This document shows positions 1-8,482 of a stretch of 40,860 nucleotides of DNA, piece by piece. This DNA comes from Thermoleophilia bacterium. Lineage in GTDB: Bacteria; Actinomycetota; Thermoleophilia; Gaiellales; JAICJC01. The DNA lies in contig JAICJC010000016.1 in assembly GCA_025928655.1 (NCBI GenBank), positions 1-40,860 on the forward strand, read 5' to 3'. Each line of letters begins with the position of its first letter. Positions within the stretch are counted from its first letter, which is position 1. The notes beneath the pieces were generated by a model. The model did no database searches. It was not told the DNA's origin and saw only the letters and a program-made list of their open reading frames with translations. Position numbers and translations under genes: made by a program.

Positions 1-2
1 AT

Positions 3-362
3 CGCTTCCGGCCACTCCTTAAAGAGCTTGTGCATCTCTTTGGCGCTGCGGAAATAAACCTGATCGGTCTTGTAGCGCAGTTCGTCGATCTTCGCCGGTT
101 CTTTTCCGCTGTCCTTGATGTGCAGCAGAATATTATGCGCGATCGAGTGCTTTTGCTCGATGTAATGGCAGTCGTTGGTCGCGACGAGCTTGATACCCAT
201 TTCGCGAGCAAGCTTCGGGGCGAGTTCGCGGATCTTTACTTCCGCATCGAGACCATGGTCCTGGATCTCGATGTAGAAATCGTCGTCGAACATTGTCTTG
301 AAGCGCGTGGCGACCTCTCGAGCCTTTTCGTAGTTGCCACCAACCAGGTGTGAGCTGATAAC
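3..362 (-). CDS. dnaE: DNA polymerase III alpha subunit, PHP-domain fragment (partial at both ends)
   Basis: Reverse-strand reading gives ...ISSHLVGGNYEKAREVATRFKTMFDDDFYIEIQDHGLDAEVKIRELAPKLAREMGIKLVATNDCHYIEQKHSIAHNILLHIKDSGKEPAKIDELRYKTDQVYFRSAKEMHKLFKEWPEA; FYIEIQDHGL and LVATNDCHY are DnaE PHP hallmarks. GC visibly lower than the rest of the window. Confidence 0.85.
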
Positions 363-365
363 TCC

Positions 366-918
366 GCCTGCGCAGGCGCTCAGGGCCGGCCGGTGCTGCG
401 GTCGCGATCACCTCGGCGCCGCGGGCCGCGGCCAGCCCGACGAGCAGCGCCCCGGTCACCCCGCTCCCGCCGTTGACGAGCACCAGGTCGTCAGGGCGCA
501 CCACCAGGGCTCCGTCGATCACCTGCGTGGCGGTCAGGGCCGGAACCGGGAACGCTGCAGCGGCCTCCCACGAGAGCGAGGCGGGCTTCCGCGCGAGGGC
601 CGTCGCCGGGGCGATCAGGAAGGGCGCCCAGGCTCCCTGGTCGCGGAGGGGGAGGGGATGGGTGAGCACCTCGTCTCCCGGCTCCCAGCCGTCGACGGAA
701 TCTCCGACCGCCGCGATCGTGCCGGCGGCCTCCACGCCGAGCGCCATGGGCGGGGTGCGGCCGACATCCCACTTGCCCGTGCGCACGAACTCCTCCCAGT
801 TGCCGACGCCCGCGGCCCGGATCTCGATCAGCACCTCGTCGTCGCCGAGCGGGCGCGGATCCGGGAGGTCGATCAGCCCGACGGCGCCACCGAACTCGCT
901 GATACCGGCGACTCGCAT
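366..918 (-). CDS. Zinc-type alcohol dehydrogenase/quinone oxidoreductase (MDR family), 3'-truncated at the junction
   Basis: MRVAGISEFGGAVGLIDLPDPRPLGDDEVLIEIRAAGVGNWEEFVRTGKWDVGR...LVNGGSGVTGALLVGLAAARGAEVIATAAPAGPERLR, then out of frame into the dnaE segment. Confidence 0.8.
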
Positions 919-927
919 CGCAGAGGA

Positions 928-1386
928 CTAGGCCAGCCCTTTCTCGCGAAGCTCCGCGAGGGCGCCGTCGCTCTTTTGAAGCGCGTCCGACCCCATGCCC
1001 GCGAGCACGGCGGGCGTCTTCGTGAACTGCACGTCGCGGTAGTCGACGACCTCGATGTTGTTCCCCCAGGGGTCGCGGAAGCGCAGCGCCCCGGCGGCCG
1101 GCACCGACACCCCGGCGTCGCGGAGTGCTCCGCGCAGCGATTCCTTGCCGTCGACCACGAGCCCGAAATGGCGCGAGGCGTCCTCGGTCTGCGTACGCGG
1201 CTCGCTGAGCGCGATGAACTGATCGCCCAGGTCGATCCACGCCATCCGTCCCCTGTGGCCGCGCAGCTCGAAGGCCAGGAACCGCCCCCACCATTCGAGC
1301 GCGGCGTCGACGCTGTCCACCTCGAGGGCGACGTGATTGAGGCCCAGGGCCCGCACCCGGGGCCGCCGGCTCGGCGTCCCGGTCAC
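928..1386 (-). CDS. VOC/glyoxalase-family protein
   Basis: GTG start at 1386 overlaps the TGA of the upstream FMO (GTGA); LNHVALEVDSVDAALEWW...FRDPWGNNIEVVDYRDVQF. Confidence 0.8.
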   Translation of the reverse strand: MTGTPSRRPRVRALGLNHVALEVDSVDAALEWWGRFLAFELRGHRGRMAWIDLGDQFIALSEPRTQTEDASRHFGLVVDGKESLRGALRDAGVSVPAAGALRFRDPWGNNIEVVDYRDVQFTKTPAVLAGMGSDALQKSDGALAELREKGLA

Positions 1387-3107
1387 GTCCTGGACGGCTC
1401 GACCTCCGACGCGTCGCCGGCGCGCTCGGCGGGGGCCCCGACGAGCGGTCCGACGCAGAAGTGCTCCATGTGCCGCTCGGCGAGCCGGCTGTGGTAGTCG
1501 CCGAACTCCGCCGTGGCGTCCTTGCCGCCGTACATGCGCGCGACGAAGGGCCCGCCCGGGTGGTGGTCCTTCCACTCGGTGAAGTCGTAGACCTTGCCGC
1601 GGACGACCACCCAGCAGTCGTCGAATGTCGCGTGCTGTGCGAGCTCCTCGCGCGTGACGGGCCGGTCGCCGGTCGCCGGCTTCGCCGGCTTCCAGCGGCT
1701 GGTGGCGACCTCCCTGCGGGCGCTCTTGAGGGCCTCCTCCCGCGAGCGGAAGTCCCACGGCCCCAGCTTCTTGATCGGCAGCTTGTCGCCGATCTCGCGC
1801 GCGTCGAACGCGTAGATCCACGAGTCGTCGCTGCCCGCACGCTCCGTGTGATCGAAGACGGGGTAGTCCCGCTCGTTGACCGCAGCGAGGATCTTCCGGC
1901 GCTGAGGGGAGTCCTCCGGCTCGAGGTGCTTGAAGAGGAACTTCGACGCGAACTGGAAGCGCGTCGCGCGGTAGTAGCGGACGCGCTCGTAGTGCAACAG
2001 CGCCCGGTAGATGTCCGTGCCGTGGAGCTCGAAGCACTTGCCCAGTGCCGCGGCGTCCTCGAAGGCCTGCGCGGCACCCTGGCCGAAGGTCGGCAGCATC
2101 GGGTGGGCGGCGTCACCCACCAGGCCCACGCGACCCTCCGTCCAGTTCTCGAGCGCGTCCCGGTCGTAGAGCCCCCACTTCGTCGGGTTCTCCATCAGGC
2201 TCGTGAGTGCGACGACGTCGTCGTGTCGGGGGTCGCCCTCGAACGCCTTACTCATGTTGCCGATCATCTCGTCGCGGTCGGCGGGGAACCAGTCGCTCTC
2301 CTGGCGCTCGAACTCCTCGGCGTTGGGCTCGTAGTAGGCGAGCCACACGTTGAGCAGCTCGCCGCCGCGGACCCAGTAGGTGAGATGCTGCGCCGTCGGG
2401 GTTTCGCGGGTGTCCATCGACATCGTCTCGATGGGGTTGAAGTCCAGCGGGCTCCCGCCGGGCTTGCGCGCCGCGGCGACCCTGTCCCTCGAGACCAGAC
2501 CGCGGTAGACAACGACCTCGGTCCAGCGCTTGGTCGACACGCCCGGCCAGACCGCCTCGAGCACCTGGGAGTCGACGCCGTCGGCACCGATCAGCAGGTC
2601 TCCGGTCTCCGTCGTGCCGTCGGAGAACGTCACGGTCACGGACTCATCGTCCTGGCTGACGGCCTCCAGGCGCTTGGCCATGTGGACACGGATCGGGCAG
2701 TTGGCGCCCGTCTCGGGCGCGAACTCGAGGACCCGCTTGTAGAGGCACATCAGCAGGTCGAGGCGGTGCATGTGGTGGAAGCCGGCGTTGTCGCCGGCCG
2801 ACGTGTTGTGATCGAGCGGCTTGCGCGTGATGGAGCCGTCCTCCCAGACCATCCGCGTCTCGCTGAGGATCGCCGCCCTGCCGCCGTCGACCGCCCCGTG
2901 CGGGCCCTTGGGATCCCCGCCGTCGAGGTCGACGCCCAGCGCCCGCGCCAGCCGTGCGGCGTTCGGGGGGATGTTCAGCCCCGCTCCCGCGGTGCTCGGC
3001 GTGCGCGTCTGCTCGAAGACGTCGATCGTCGTGAACACGCCCGACTCCCGCAGCGCCAGAGCGGTCATCAGCCCCGCCATGCCTCCGCCTGCGATAAGTG
3101 CCCGCAT
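1383..3107 (-). CDS. FAD-dependent aromatic hydroxylase (salicylate hydroxylase-like) with C-terminal cytochrome b5 domain
   Basis: N-term ALIAGGGMAGLMTALAL (FAD-binding), GADGVDS, GLVGDAAHPMLPTFGQGAAQAFEDA; C-term VTREELAQHATFDDCWVVVRGKVYDFTEWKDHHPGGPFVARMYGGKDATAEFGDYHS with the cyt b5 HPGG haem motif. Start at 3107 preceded by GGAGGG. Confidence 0.88.
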   Translation of the reverse strand: MRALIAGGGMAGLMTALALRESGVFTTIDVFEQTRTPSTAGAGLNIPPNAARLARALGVDLDGGDPKGPHGAVDGGRAAILSETRMVWEDGSITRKPLDHNTSAGDNAGFHHMHRLDLLMCLYKRVLEFAPETGANCPIRVHMAKRLEAVSQDDESVTVTFSDGTTETGDLLIGADGVDSQVLEAVWPGVSTKRWTEVVVYRGLVSRDRVAAARKPGGSPLDFNPIETMSMDTRETPTAQHLTYWVRGGELLNVWLAYYEPNAEEFERQESDWFPADRDEMIGNMSKAFEGDPRHDDVVALTSLMENPTKWGLYDRDALENWTEGRVGLVGDAAHPMLPTFGQGAAQAFEDAAALGKCFELHGTDIYRALLHYERVRYYRATRFQFASKFLFKHLEPEDSPQRRKILAAVNERDYPVFDHTERAGSDDSWIYAFDAREIGDKLPIKKLGPWDFRSREEALKSARREVATSRWKPAKPATGDRPVTREELAQHATFDDCWVVVRGKVYDFTEWKDHHPGGPFVARMYGGKDATAEFGDYHSRLAERHMEHFCVGPLVGAPAERAGDASEVEPSRT

Positions 3108-3195
3108 CAAGTCCCTCCAGTTGCTCTCCATCGATGGCGTGCGACCGAGCGACCGGCGCCCGCGGCCGTCCTGAGGACGAGGTGATCACGCAGCG

Positions 3196-4725
3196 TCACT
3201 CCGGCAGCGCCTCGTAGTCGAGAGATTCGTCCAGCGGCGCGACGCCGTGGTGACCCGCTGCATACGCGGCGGCGTTGGCGACGTTCTGCGGACGCACGAC
3301 GCGGCAGATGCCGAACCAGATGGCCGCAATGACCACGCATCCCAGCGCCCAGTACAACGCCAGCCAGTTCAGGTTGGTGGTGTTGTGCGGCGCCGGCTTG
3401 AGGGCTCCATAGAAGCCCAGCAGCGGCGTGGCGATCGCCACGAGCACGATGACGAACTGCCACCACGCCGCCTTGTCCCGGACGAGCAGCCAGACCGCCG
3501 CGACCGACAGGAACAGATACACGAGCTCGACGGCGAACGACCCCGCCGTGGCCGCGACGAGGAACGCCGCAAACTCGCGAGAGGGCGCCGCCTGCTGGGC
3601 GACGAAGCGATCCAGCGTGTGGCTGTAGAGGCCGAGCAGCATCAGCCCGATGCCGCCGATCGACACCACGAGATTCCCGACCCACGGCGTGTTGTGCCGC
3701 GACGTCTTGGCGAAGAACGACGGCAGCAGCCCGTCACGGCCGAGCGCGAAGTAGCCGCGGCCGATGGTGACGCAGATGGCCAGGGCGAGCGCCGTCGCGT
3801 CGAGGATCACGATCAGGTCGATGATGGTGGCGAACCACGAGCCGATGTACTGCGTCGCCACCTGATCCAGGGCCGCCGGGTTGAAGGCCCAGCCGCCCTT
3901 ATCCACGACCGCCTTGCCCAGGCCGGTCGAGATCGCATAGGCCATCAGGACGAAGAACACGGCCGACGCGCCGACCGTGCCCAGCAGGGCGCGCGGAATC
4001 GAGCGATGGGGGTCGTGACTCTCCTCGCCGATCGAGGCTGCCGCCTCGAAGCCGACGAACAGCAGGATGCCGAGCATGACGCCGTTGAACACGACGTGCA
4101 GCGAGGTCGTGCTGGGGTTGAAGCCCGAGAGGGTGTTTCCGTTGGCGCCGCCCTTGGCGATGATCGTGACAGCCAGGATGAGCATCGGTGTGAACGAGAG
4201 GGCCGCGAACGTCAGCATGGCGCCGATCGCGATCCGCACCCCGACGTAGTTGAGGATCAGCACCAGCGCCAGGAACAGCAACAGGAAGAGCCACCAGGCG
4301 GGCACGGTCGAAGTCGAGATGTGCTCCTGCCAGAAGCTCTGCGAGAGGATGCCGAGGCCGAGATAGATCCCGCCGCCGCCGAGGAAGAGGGTGCCGGTGA
4401 AGAAGACGCCCGCGGCGAAGATGCCGACGGCCGGGTGCGCACCCCGGGTCAGGTACTCGTAGATCGCCCCTGCGCCCTGATACTTCTTGGCGAACAGCGA
4501 GATCGAATAGGCGATGGCGAGGACGCCGAGCCCCGCGATCAGCACCGCCAGCGGCGTGGTCCAGGCGGCGCCATTGACCGGATTCGACACGAAGCTGAGC
4601 ACGATCGCCGTGGAGAACATCGGTCCGATCGCCAGCGCCTGTGCGACCGCGGCCGGCGTCCCCAGCCGGCGATGACCGAGCTCGCCTCCCTTCGCCGCCG
4701 GTGACGGTGACGGAGCCTCCGACAT
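3196..4725 (-). CDS. APC-superfamily amino acid permease
   Basis: 509 aa multi-TM protein; LGHRRLGTPAAVAQALAIGPMFSTAIVLSFV...GYEAAASIGEESHDPHRSIPRALLGTVGAS-like APC motif (actual GFEAAASIGEES); AGGAGGG RBS. Confidence 0.85.
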   Translation of the reverse strand: MSEAPSPSPAAKGGELGHRRLGTPAAVAQALAIGPMFSTAIVLSFVSNPVNGAAWTTPLAVLIAGLGVLAIAYSISLFAKKYQGAGAIYEYLTRGAHPAVGIFAAGVFFTGTLFLGGGGIYLGLGILSQSFWQEHISTSTVPAWWLFLLLFLALVLILNYVGVRIAIGAMLTFAALSFTPMLILAVTIIAKGGANGNTLSGFNPSTTSLHVVFNGVMLGILLFVGFEAAASIGEESHDPHRSIPRALLGTVGASAVFFVLMAYAISTGLGKAVVDKGGWAFNPAALDQVATQYIGSWFATIIDLIVILDATALALAICVTIGRGYFALGRDGLLPSFFAKTSRHNTPWVGNLVVSIGGIGLMLLGLYSHTLDRFVAQQAAPSREFAAFLVAATAGSFAVELVYLFLSVAAVWLLVRDKAAWWQFVIVLVAIATPLLGFYGALKPAPHNTTNLNWLALYWALGCVVIAAIWFGICRVVRPQNVANAAAYAAGHHGVAPLDESLDYEALPE

Positions 4726-4971
4726 TTACGCCCTCCTTGTAGCCAACCAGGACATGGAGAACATTCGCAGGTTGAAATTCAACGGTCAAGCCCTCCGCGA
4801 GCCCGTCGTGGGCTGGGGTACGCGGCTCCCGTATACGGCGTTCATGGGCCAGTCTCTGCCAGCATGGCGCCCGCCTAGAACAGCTGACAGCGACGCGGGC
4901 TGCGCGGCGTGGGTACGCCTTGACCACCGCCGTTCCTTGACTCCGTCCGACCCCTCTGCAACACTATAACC

Positions 4972-4985
4972 CGAACACACGTTCG
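4972..4985 (+). promoter_or_regulatory. LexA/SOS box CGAACACACGTTCG
   Basis: Matches the Gram-positive/actinobacterial SOS consensus CGAACRNRYGTTYG; ends 17 nt before the lexA ATG. Confidence 0.9.
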
Positions 4986-5002
4986 ACCCCAGGAGGGCGG
5001 CG

Positions 5003-5638
5003 ATGGATCTGTCCCAGCGGCAGAAGGAAATTTTGGACTTCGTGAACACCCACGTGGATGCCAACGGGTATCCGCCGACGGTGCGCGAGATCGGCCAGGC
5101 GGTCGGCCTGACCTCGCCGTCCACGGTGCACGCGCATCTGGCGAAGCTGGAGACCCTCGGGCTCATCCGGCGCGACGCCACCAAGCCGCGCGCGCTCGAG
5201 GTGATCGAGGGTGGGCGCTCGCGCCGTGCGCCGGTCGTGGCCGTGCCGCCCGCGGCGCCCGTCGGAGCGACGGTGCTGCCGCTCGTCGGTCAGGTTGCCG
5301 CCGGCTCGCCGGTGGTCGCCGAGGACCAGGTCGAGGAGTACCTGCCACTGCCCGACCAGTTCTGCCGCGACGCCGACTTCGTGCTCGCCGTCCGCGGTGA
5401 CAGCATGATCAAGGCGGGCATCCTCGACGGCGACTACGTGGTCGTCCGTCGCCAGTCCGACGCCCGTAACGGCGAGATCGTCGTGGCCCTCGTCGGCGAC
5501 GAGGACGCGACCGTGAAGCGCTTCTTCCGCGAGGACGGCCGCGTGCGGCTGCAGCCCGAGAACGACGCGCTCGAGCCGATGTATCCGGAGCAGGTCGCGA
5601 TCCTGGGAAGCGTCCAGGCGGTGTTCAGGCGGGTATGA
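5003..5638 (+). CDS. lexA: LexA repressor (SOS regulator, S24 peptidase)
   Basis: LSQRQKEILDFVNTHVDANGYPPTVREIGQAVGLTSPSTVHAHLAKLE; VAAGSP cleavage site; RGDSMIKAGILDGDYVVV; ATVKRFF. Confidence 0.97.
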   Translation: MDLSQRQKEILDFVNTHVDANGYPPTVREIGQAVGLTSPSTVHAHLAKLETLGLIRRDATKPRALEVIEGGRSRRAPVVAVPPAAPVGATVLPLVGQVAAGSPVVAEDQVEEYLPLPDQFCRDADFVLAVRGDSMIKAGILDGDYVVVRRQSDARNGEIVVALVGDEDATVKRFFREDGRVRLQPENDALEPMYPEQVAILGSVQAVFRRV

Positions 5639-5871
5639 CCATGGCACTCACCCGTCCAGGCCCCGGAGGCCAGATGCTCGAGGACGTCATCCTGGCGGCG
5701 CTCGCCGCGGGACGGGTGCGCCAGACGGGCCGCCGCCCCGCGTGCCCCGTCTGCGGTGAGGCGATGTGGACGTTCGACCGCGAAGGCCAGAGCGCCGAGC
5801 TCTGCTGCAGCGGGTGCGGCTCCCGGCTCTCCGATGCCGAGGCCGAGCAGGAACTGCGCCTGATCGCCTGA
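5635..5871 (+). CDS. Small zinc-ribbon-like protein
   Basis: 78 aa, start overlaps the lexA stop (ATGA); CPVCGEAMWTF...CCSGCGSRL four-Cys pattern. Confidence 0.65.
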   Translation: MTMALTRPGPGGQMLEDVILAALAAGRVRQTGRRPACPVCGEAMWTFDREGQSAELCCSGCGSRLSDAEAEQELRLIA

Positions 5872-5893
5872 CGCCGGCTGCGACAATCGGGCA

Positions 5894-6976
5894 GTGCGCC
5901 TGACCCGCCGCCAGATGCTCGTCTCGGGGTCGATGCTGCTCGCGAGCGCGTGCACGCGGCCCGGGAGCAGCTCGGCGCCGCAGCGCTTCGGCCGCCGGCT
6001 GTCGGGGCCCAACGTCCAGGTGCTCGACCGGCATCTCGTCCTCGCGATCCCGGACGACACCGTCGATCCGGCGACCGTCTCGTCGTTCGTGGACGACTTC
6101 GGCGTCAGGACGCGCGTCGTCCGCGGCCGCCTGACCGACCTGACCGATGTGGGGGCGACGGACGTCGCGCTCGTCGACGACACGACGCTCGCGAGCCTCA
6201 TCTCGCGCAAGCTCGTCGAGTCGATCGACCGCAACCTGGTGGAGAACCGCACGCTCCTGCTCGCCCCGTTCGACAACCCACCGTACGACCACGGCAACCG
6301 CCACGGCGTGGTGAAGGACTACATGTGCGTCGGGTTCGCCGTGGCCGGCGCCGCCGGCCCGACGACGTGGCGCGGCTTCTTCCGGCTCGCGAAGGCGCTG
6401 CCCAACCGCGTCGCCGTCCCGCCAGACCGCGACCTGGTCATCGGCGCGGCACTGACCGCCGCCGGCCACGACTGGAACTCCACGTCGAGCTCGGACATGT
6501 CGGACGCCGCCGGCATCCTGCTGCCGCTGCGAAACAGCCTCGTCATCGCCGGCACGCCCGAGCGCAGGGATCTGCCGCCCCCGCTCGCCGCGGCGCTCTG
6601 CTTCGGCGAAGGCTTCGTGTCCCCGCCCCGCGACGTGCGCTTCGTCGTCCCGGCGGACGGCACACTCGCCCGCGCCCGCTGCTACTGCATCCCCATCTAC
6701 GCGCCCGACCCCGTCTCGGCCCATGCCTGGCTGAACCACACGCTCGAACCGACGATCGCGGCCGCCGAGACCCGCTTCACCCAGCGCGCGACGCCGGTCG
6801 GCCCGGCCGTCTACGGGCTCCCGGACGCGATGCTCGCGAACGAGGCGGTGTTCCCGCCGGCGCTGCCGCAGACGCCCCTCACGTTCTCGAGCCTGAGTCC
6901 CCAGGCCGTCGATCAGCGCAAGCAGCTGTGGTCGGAGCTGCTCACGGAGGGGCGCCGGCGGATCCCGGCCCGGTAG
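5894..6976 (+). CDS. Extracellular solute-binding-like lipoprotein (Tat-type signal)
   Basis: GTG start; VRLTRRQMLVSGSMLLASACTRPG (RR motif plus lipobox); no adjacent permease genes. Confidence 0.65.
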   Translation: MRLTRRQMLVSGSMLLASACTRPGSSSAPQRFGRRLSGPNVQVLDRHLVLAIPDDTVDPATVSSFVDDFGVRTRVVRGRLTDLTDVGATDVALVDDTTLASLISRKLVESIDRNLVENRTLLLAPFDNPPYDHGNRHGVVKDYMCVGFAVAGAAGPTTWRGFFRLAKALPNRVAVPPDRDLVIGAALTAAGHDWNSTSSSDMSDAAGILLPLRNSLVIAGTPERRDLPPPLAAALCFGEGFVSPPRDVRFVVPADGTLARARCYCIPIYAPDPVSAHAWLNHTLEPTIAAAETRFTQRATPVGPAVYGLPDAMLANEAVFPPALPQTPLTFSSLSPQAVDQRKQLWSELLTEGRRRIPAR

Positions 6977-6983
6977 ACTCGGG

Positions 6984-7327
6984 CTGCCGATCAGGCAGTC
7001 GCGGCGCCCTCGGGCGTCGAGGAAAGTCGGGACACCGCAGGGCAAGGGTGCCGGGTAACGCCCGGACGGGGAAACCCGATGGAAAGCGCAACAGAGAGCA
7101 GACCGCCGACCGGCGCCCTCGGGCGTCGAGGCAAGGGTGAAACGGTGGTGCAAGAGACCACCAGCGTCCGCGGAGACGCGGGCGGCTAGGCAAGCCCCAC
7201 CCGGTGCAACGCCAAACGGAGCGATGACGCGGCCCGCCGAGCTCCAGGTAGGCGGCGCGAGCCGGCCGGTAACGGCCGGCCCAGATGGATGACTGCCCCA
7301 GACAGAATCCCGCTTACAGATCGGCTA
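6984..7327 (+). ncRNA. rnpB: RNase P RNA (bacterial type A)
   Basis: GAGGAAAGTCGGGAC, ACAGAGAGCAGACCGCC, GCAAGGGTGAAACGGTGGTGCAAGAGACCACCAGCG, AGGCAAGCCCCACCCGG, GATGACTGCC, ACAGAATCCCGCTTACAGATCGGC; P1 pairing GCCGATC (6986-6992) with GATCGGC (7319-7325). Confidence 0.95.
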
Positions 7328-7329
7328 CC

Positions 7330-7357
7330 GGAGAGCCCCGCGCGAGCGGGGCTCTCC
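7330..7357. terminator. Strong hairpin downstream of rnpB, shared with the convergent nitrilase gene
   Basis: GGAGAGCCCCGC-GCGA-GCGGGGCTCTCC: 12-bp perfect stem with GNRA loop; no T tract. Confidence 0.7.
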
Positions 7358-7380
7358 CATCTGGCGGGCAGTCGCACGAT

Positions 7381-8403
7381 TCACGGCCCGACTTCGAGCG
7401 CCTCCTCGGCCACCGGCATGTGATCCGGGCCGGCGAGCCACGAGATCTGCGATCGCTTGCGCCTGTCGACGGTCAGGTCGAAGATGTCCGGTCGGTTGTA
7501 ATGGCCGACCGTGTCCATGGCGTAGCGCTCGCGCGATGCGTGCGCGAGGTCGAGATCGGCGTAGAGGGTGACCTCCTCGTTGTGCACCGGCCCGACAAGC
7601 CAGTTCGCGTCGGGGCCGATGACGCCGCTCCCACCGGTCAGCATCGTCTCGCGGCCGCCCTCCGGGTCGGACCCGGCGAACATCGCCTCCCGCAGCTCAA
7701 AGCTGTCGGCGACCGCGCTCGCCGGCATGTATGTGCCCGCGACCAGCACGAAGCAGCGGCCCTCGAATGCATAGTGACGGCTGCCCAGATGCGCCAGCTC
7801 GTATCCCCACGGCCAGACCGCGACGTGGATCAGCTCCGACTGCGCGTGCATCGCAAACCGCGTCAGCGGCATCCAGTGTTCCCAGCACACGAGGCCACCC
7901 AGGCCGCCGTACGGCCTATCGAGCACCAGCAACCCGCTGCCATCCTCGCTCGCCGCCCAGATCATGCGCTCGGCATGCGTCGGCACGAGCTTTCGATGCA
8001 CCGCCACCTGACCGTCGGCCATCAGGTAGAGGAGGGAGTTGTAGAGCGTCCCACCCGATACCTCGTTGATCCCCACCACCACGTCGACGCCGCGCGCGAC
8101 GGCCGCCCTGGTGAGCCGATCGCAGGCGGGGCTTGGCACCTCGAGCGACTGCTCGTGCAGCTTCGCGAAACCGCGCTTGGCGGCCTCGTCGCCCCACCCG
8201 GCCGCGCCGTAGATCCACAACGGATACCCCGGAACCCACACCTCCGGGAACGCGATCACCTGGGCGCCCGCGTCGGCCGCCTCGTTGATCAGGGCGATCC
8301 CCTTCTCGATGGTTGCGTCGCGATCCAGAAAGACCGGCGACGCCTGCACGACCGCCACACGGCAGGTGTCTGCGTGGCGTTCAGCTCCTGCGTGAGTCCC
8401 CAT
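7381..8403 (-). CDS. Nitrilase/carbon-nitrogen hydrolase
   Basis: RVAVVQASPVFLD, AFPEVWVPGYP (Glu), HRKLVPTHAERM (Lys), GLVCWEHWMPL (Cys). Confidence 0.92.
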   Translation of the reverse strand: MGTHAGAERHADTCRVAVVQASPVFLDRDATIEKGIALINEAADAGAQVIAFPEVWVPGYPLWIYGAAGWGDEAAKRGFAKLHEQSLEVPSPACDRLTRAAVARGVDVVVGINEVSGGTLYNSLLYLMADGQVAVHRKLVPTHAERMIWAASEDGSGLLVLDRPYGGLGGLVCWEHWMPLTRFAMHAQSELIHVAVWPWGYELAHLGSRHYAFEGRCFVLVAGTYMPASAVADSFELREAMFAGSDPEGGRETMLTGGSGVIGPDANWLVGPVHNEEVTLYADLDLAHASRERYAMDTVGHYNRPDIFDLTVDRRKRSQISWLAGPDHMPVAEEALEVGP

Positions 8404-8435
8404 GATGTCGCCCCTCGGCTCGAAGACGGAACGTC

Positions 8436-8469
8436 ATTTCCCGTATAGTGGATATCGTTCCCGTGTAGT
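8436..8469. promoter_or_regulatory. Candidate IclR-type operator between nitrilase and amidase
   Basis: ATTTCC-CGTATAGT-GGATAT plus a second copy of the left part: TTCCCGTATAGT (8438) and TTCCCGTGTAGT (8458), 20 bp apart. Confidence 0.55.
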
Positions 8470-8482
8470 CTCGCAACTTACC

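Noticed and set aside
133-918. 261-aa ORF as a single oxidoreductase
   Set aside because: Only residues up to about GPERLR are oxidoreductase; the remainder is out-of-frame dnaE sequence past the junction.
491-2116. 541-aa minus-strand ORF rich in Arg/Ser/Thr
   Set aside because: Alternate frame of the FMO, VOC and oxidoreductase genes; composition is a GC artefact.
3247-4704. 485-aa plus-strand ORF opposite the permease
   Set aside because: Arg/Asp/Glu/His-rich antisense shadow of a clear APC permease.
4829-4838. CCGTATACGG palindrome between the permease and lexA
   Set aside because: A single 10-bp palindrome with no second copy or clear promoter context; too weak to call an operator.
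7003-7131. Considered the 20-bp repeat as a mobile-element target duplication
   Set aside because: Both copies lie within intact, conserved rnpB structure, so a helix-level explanation is more likely than insertion.
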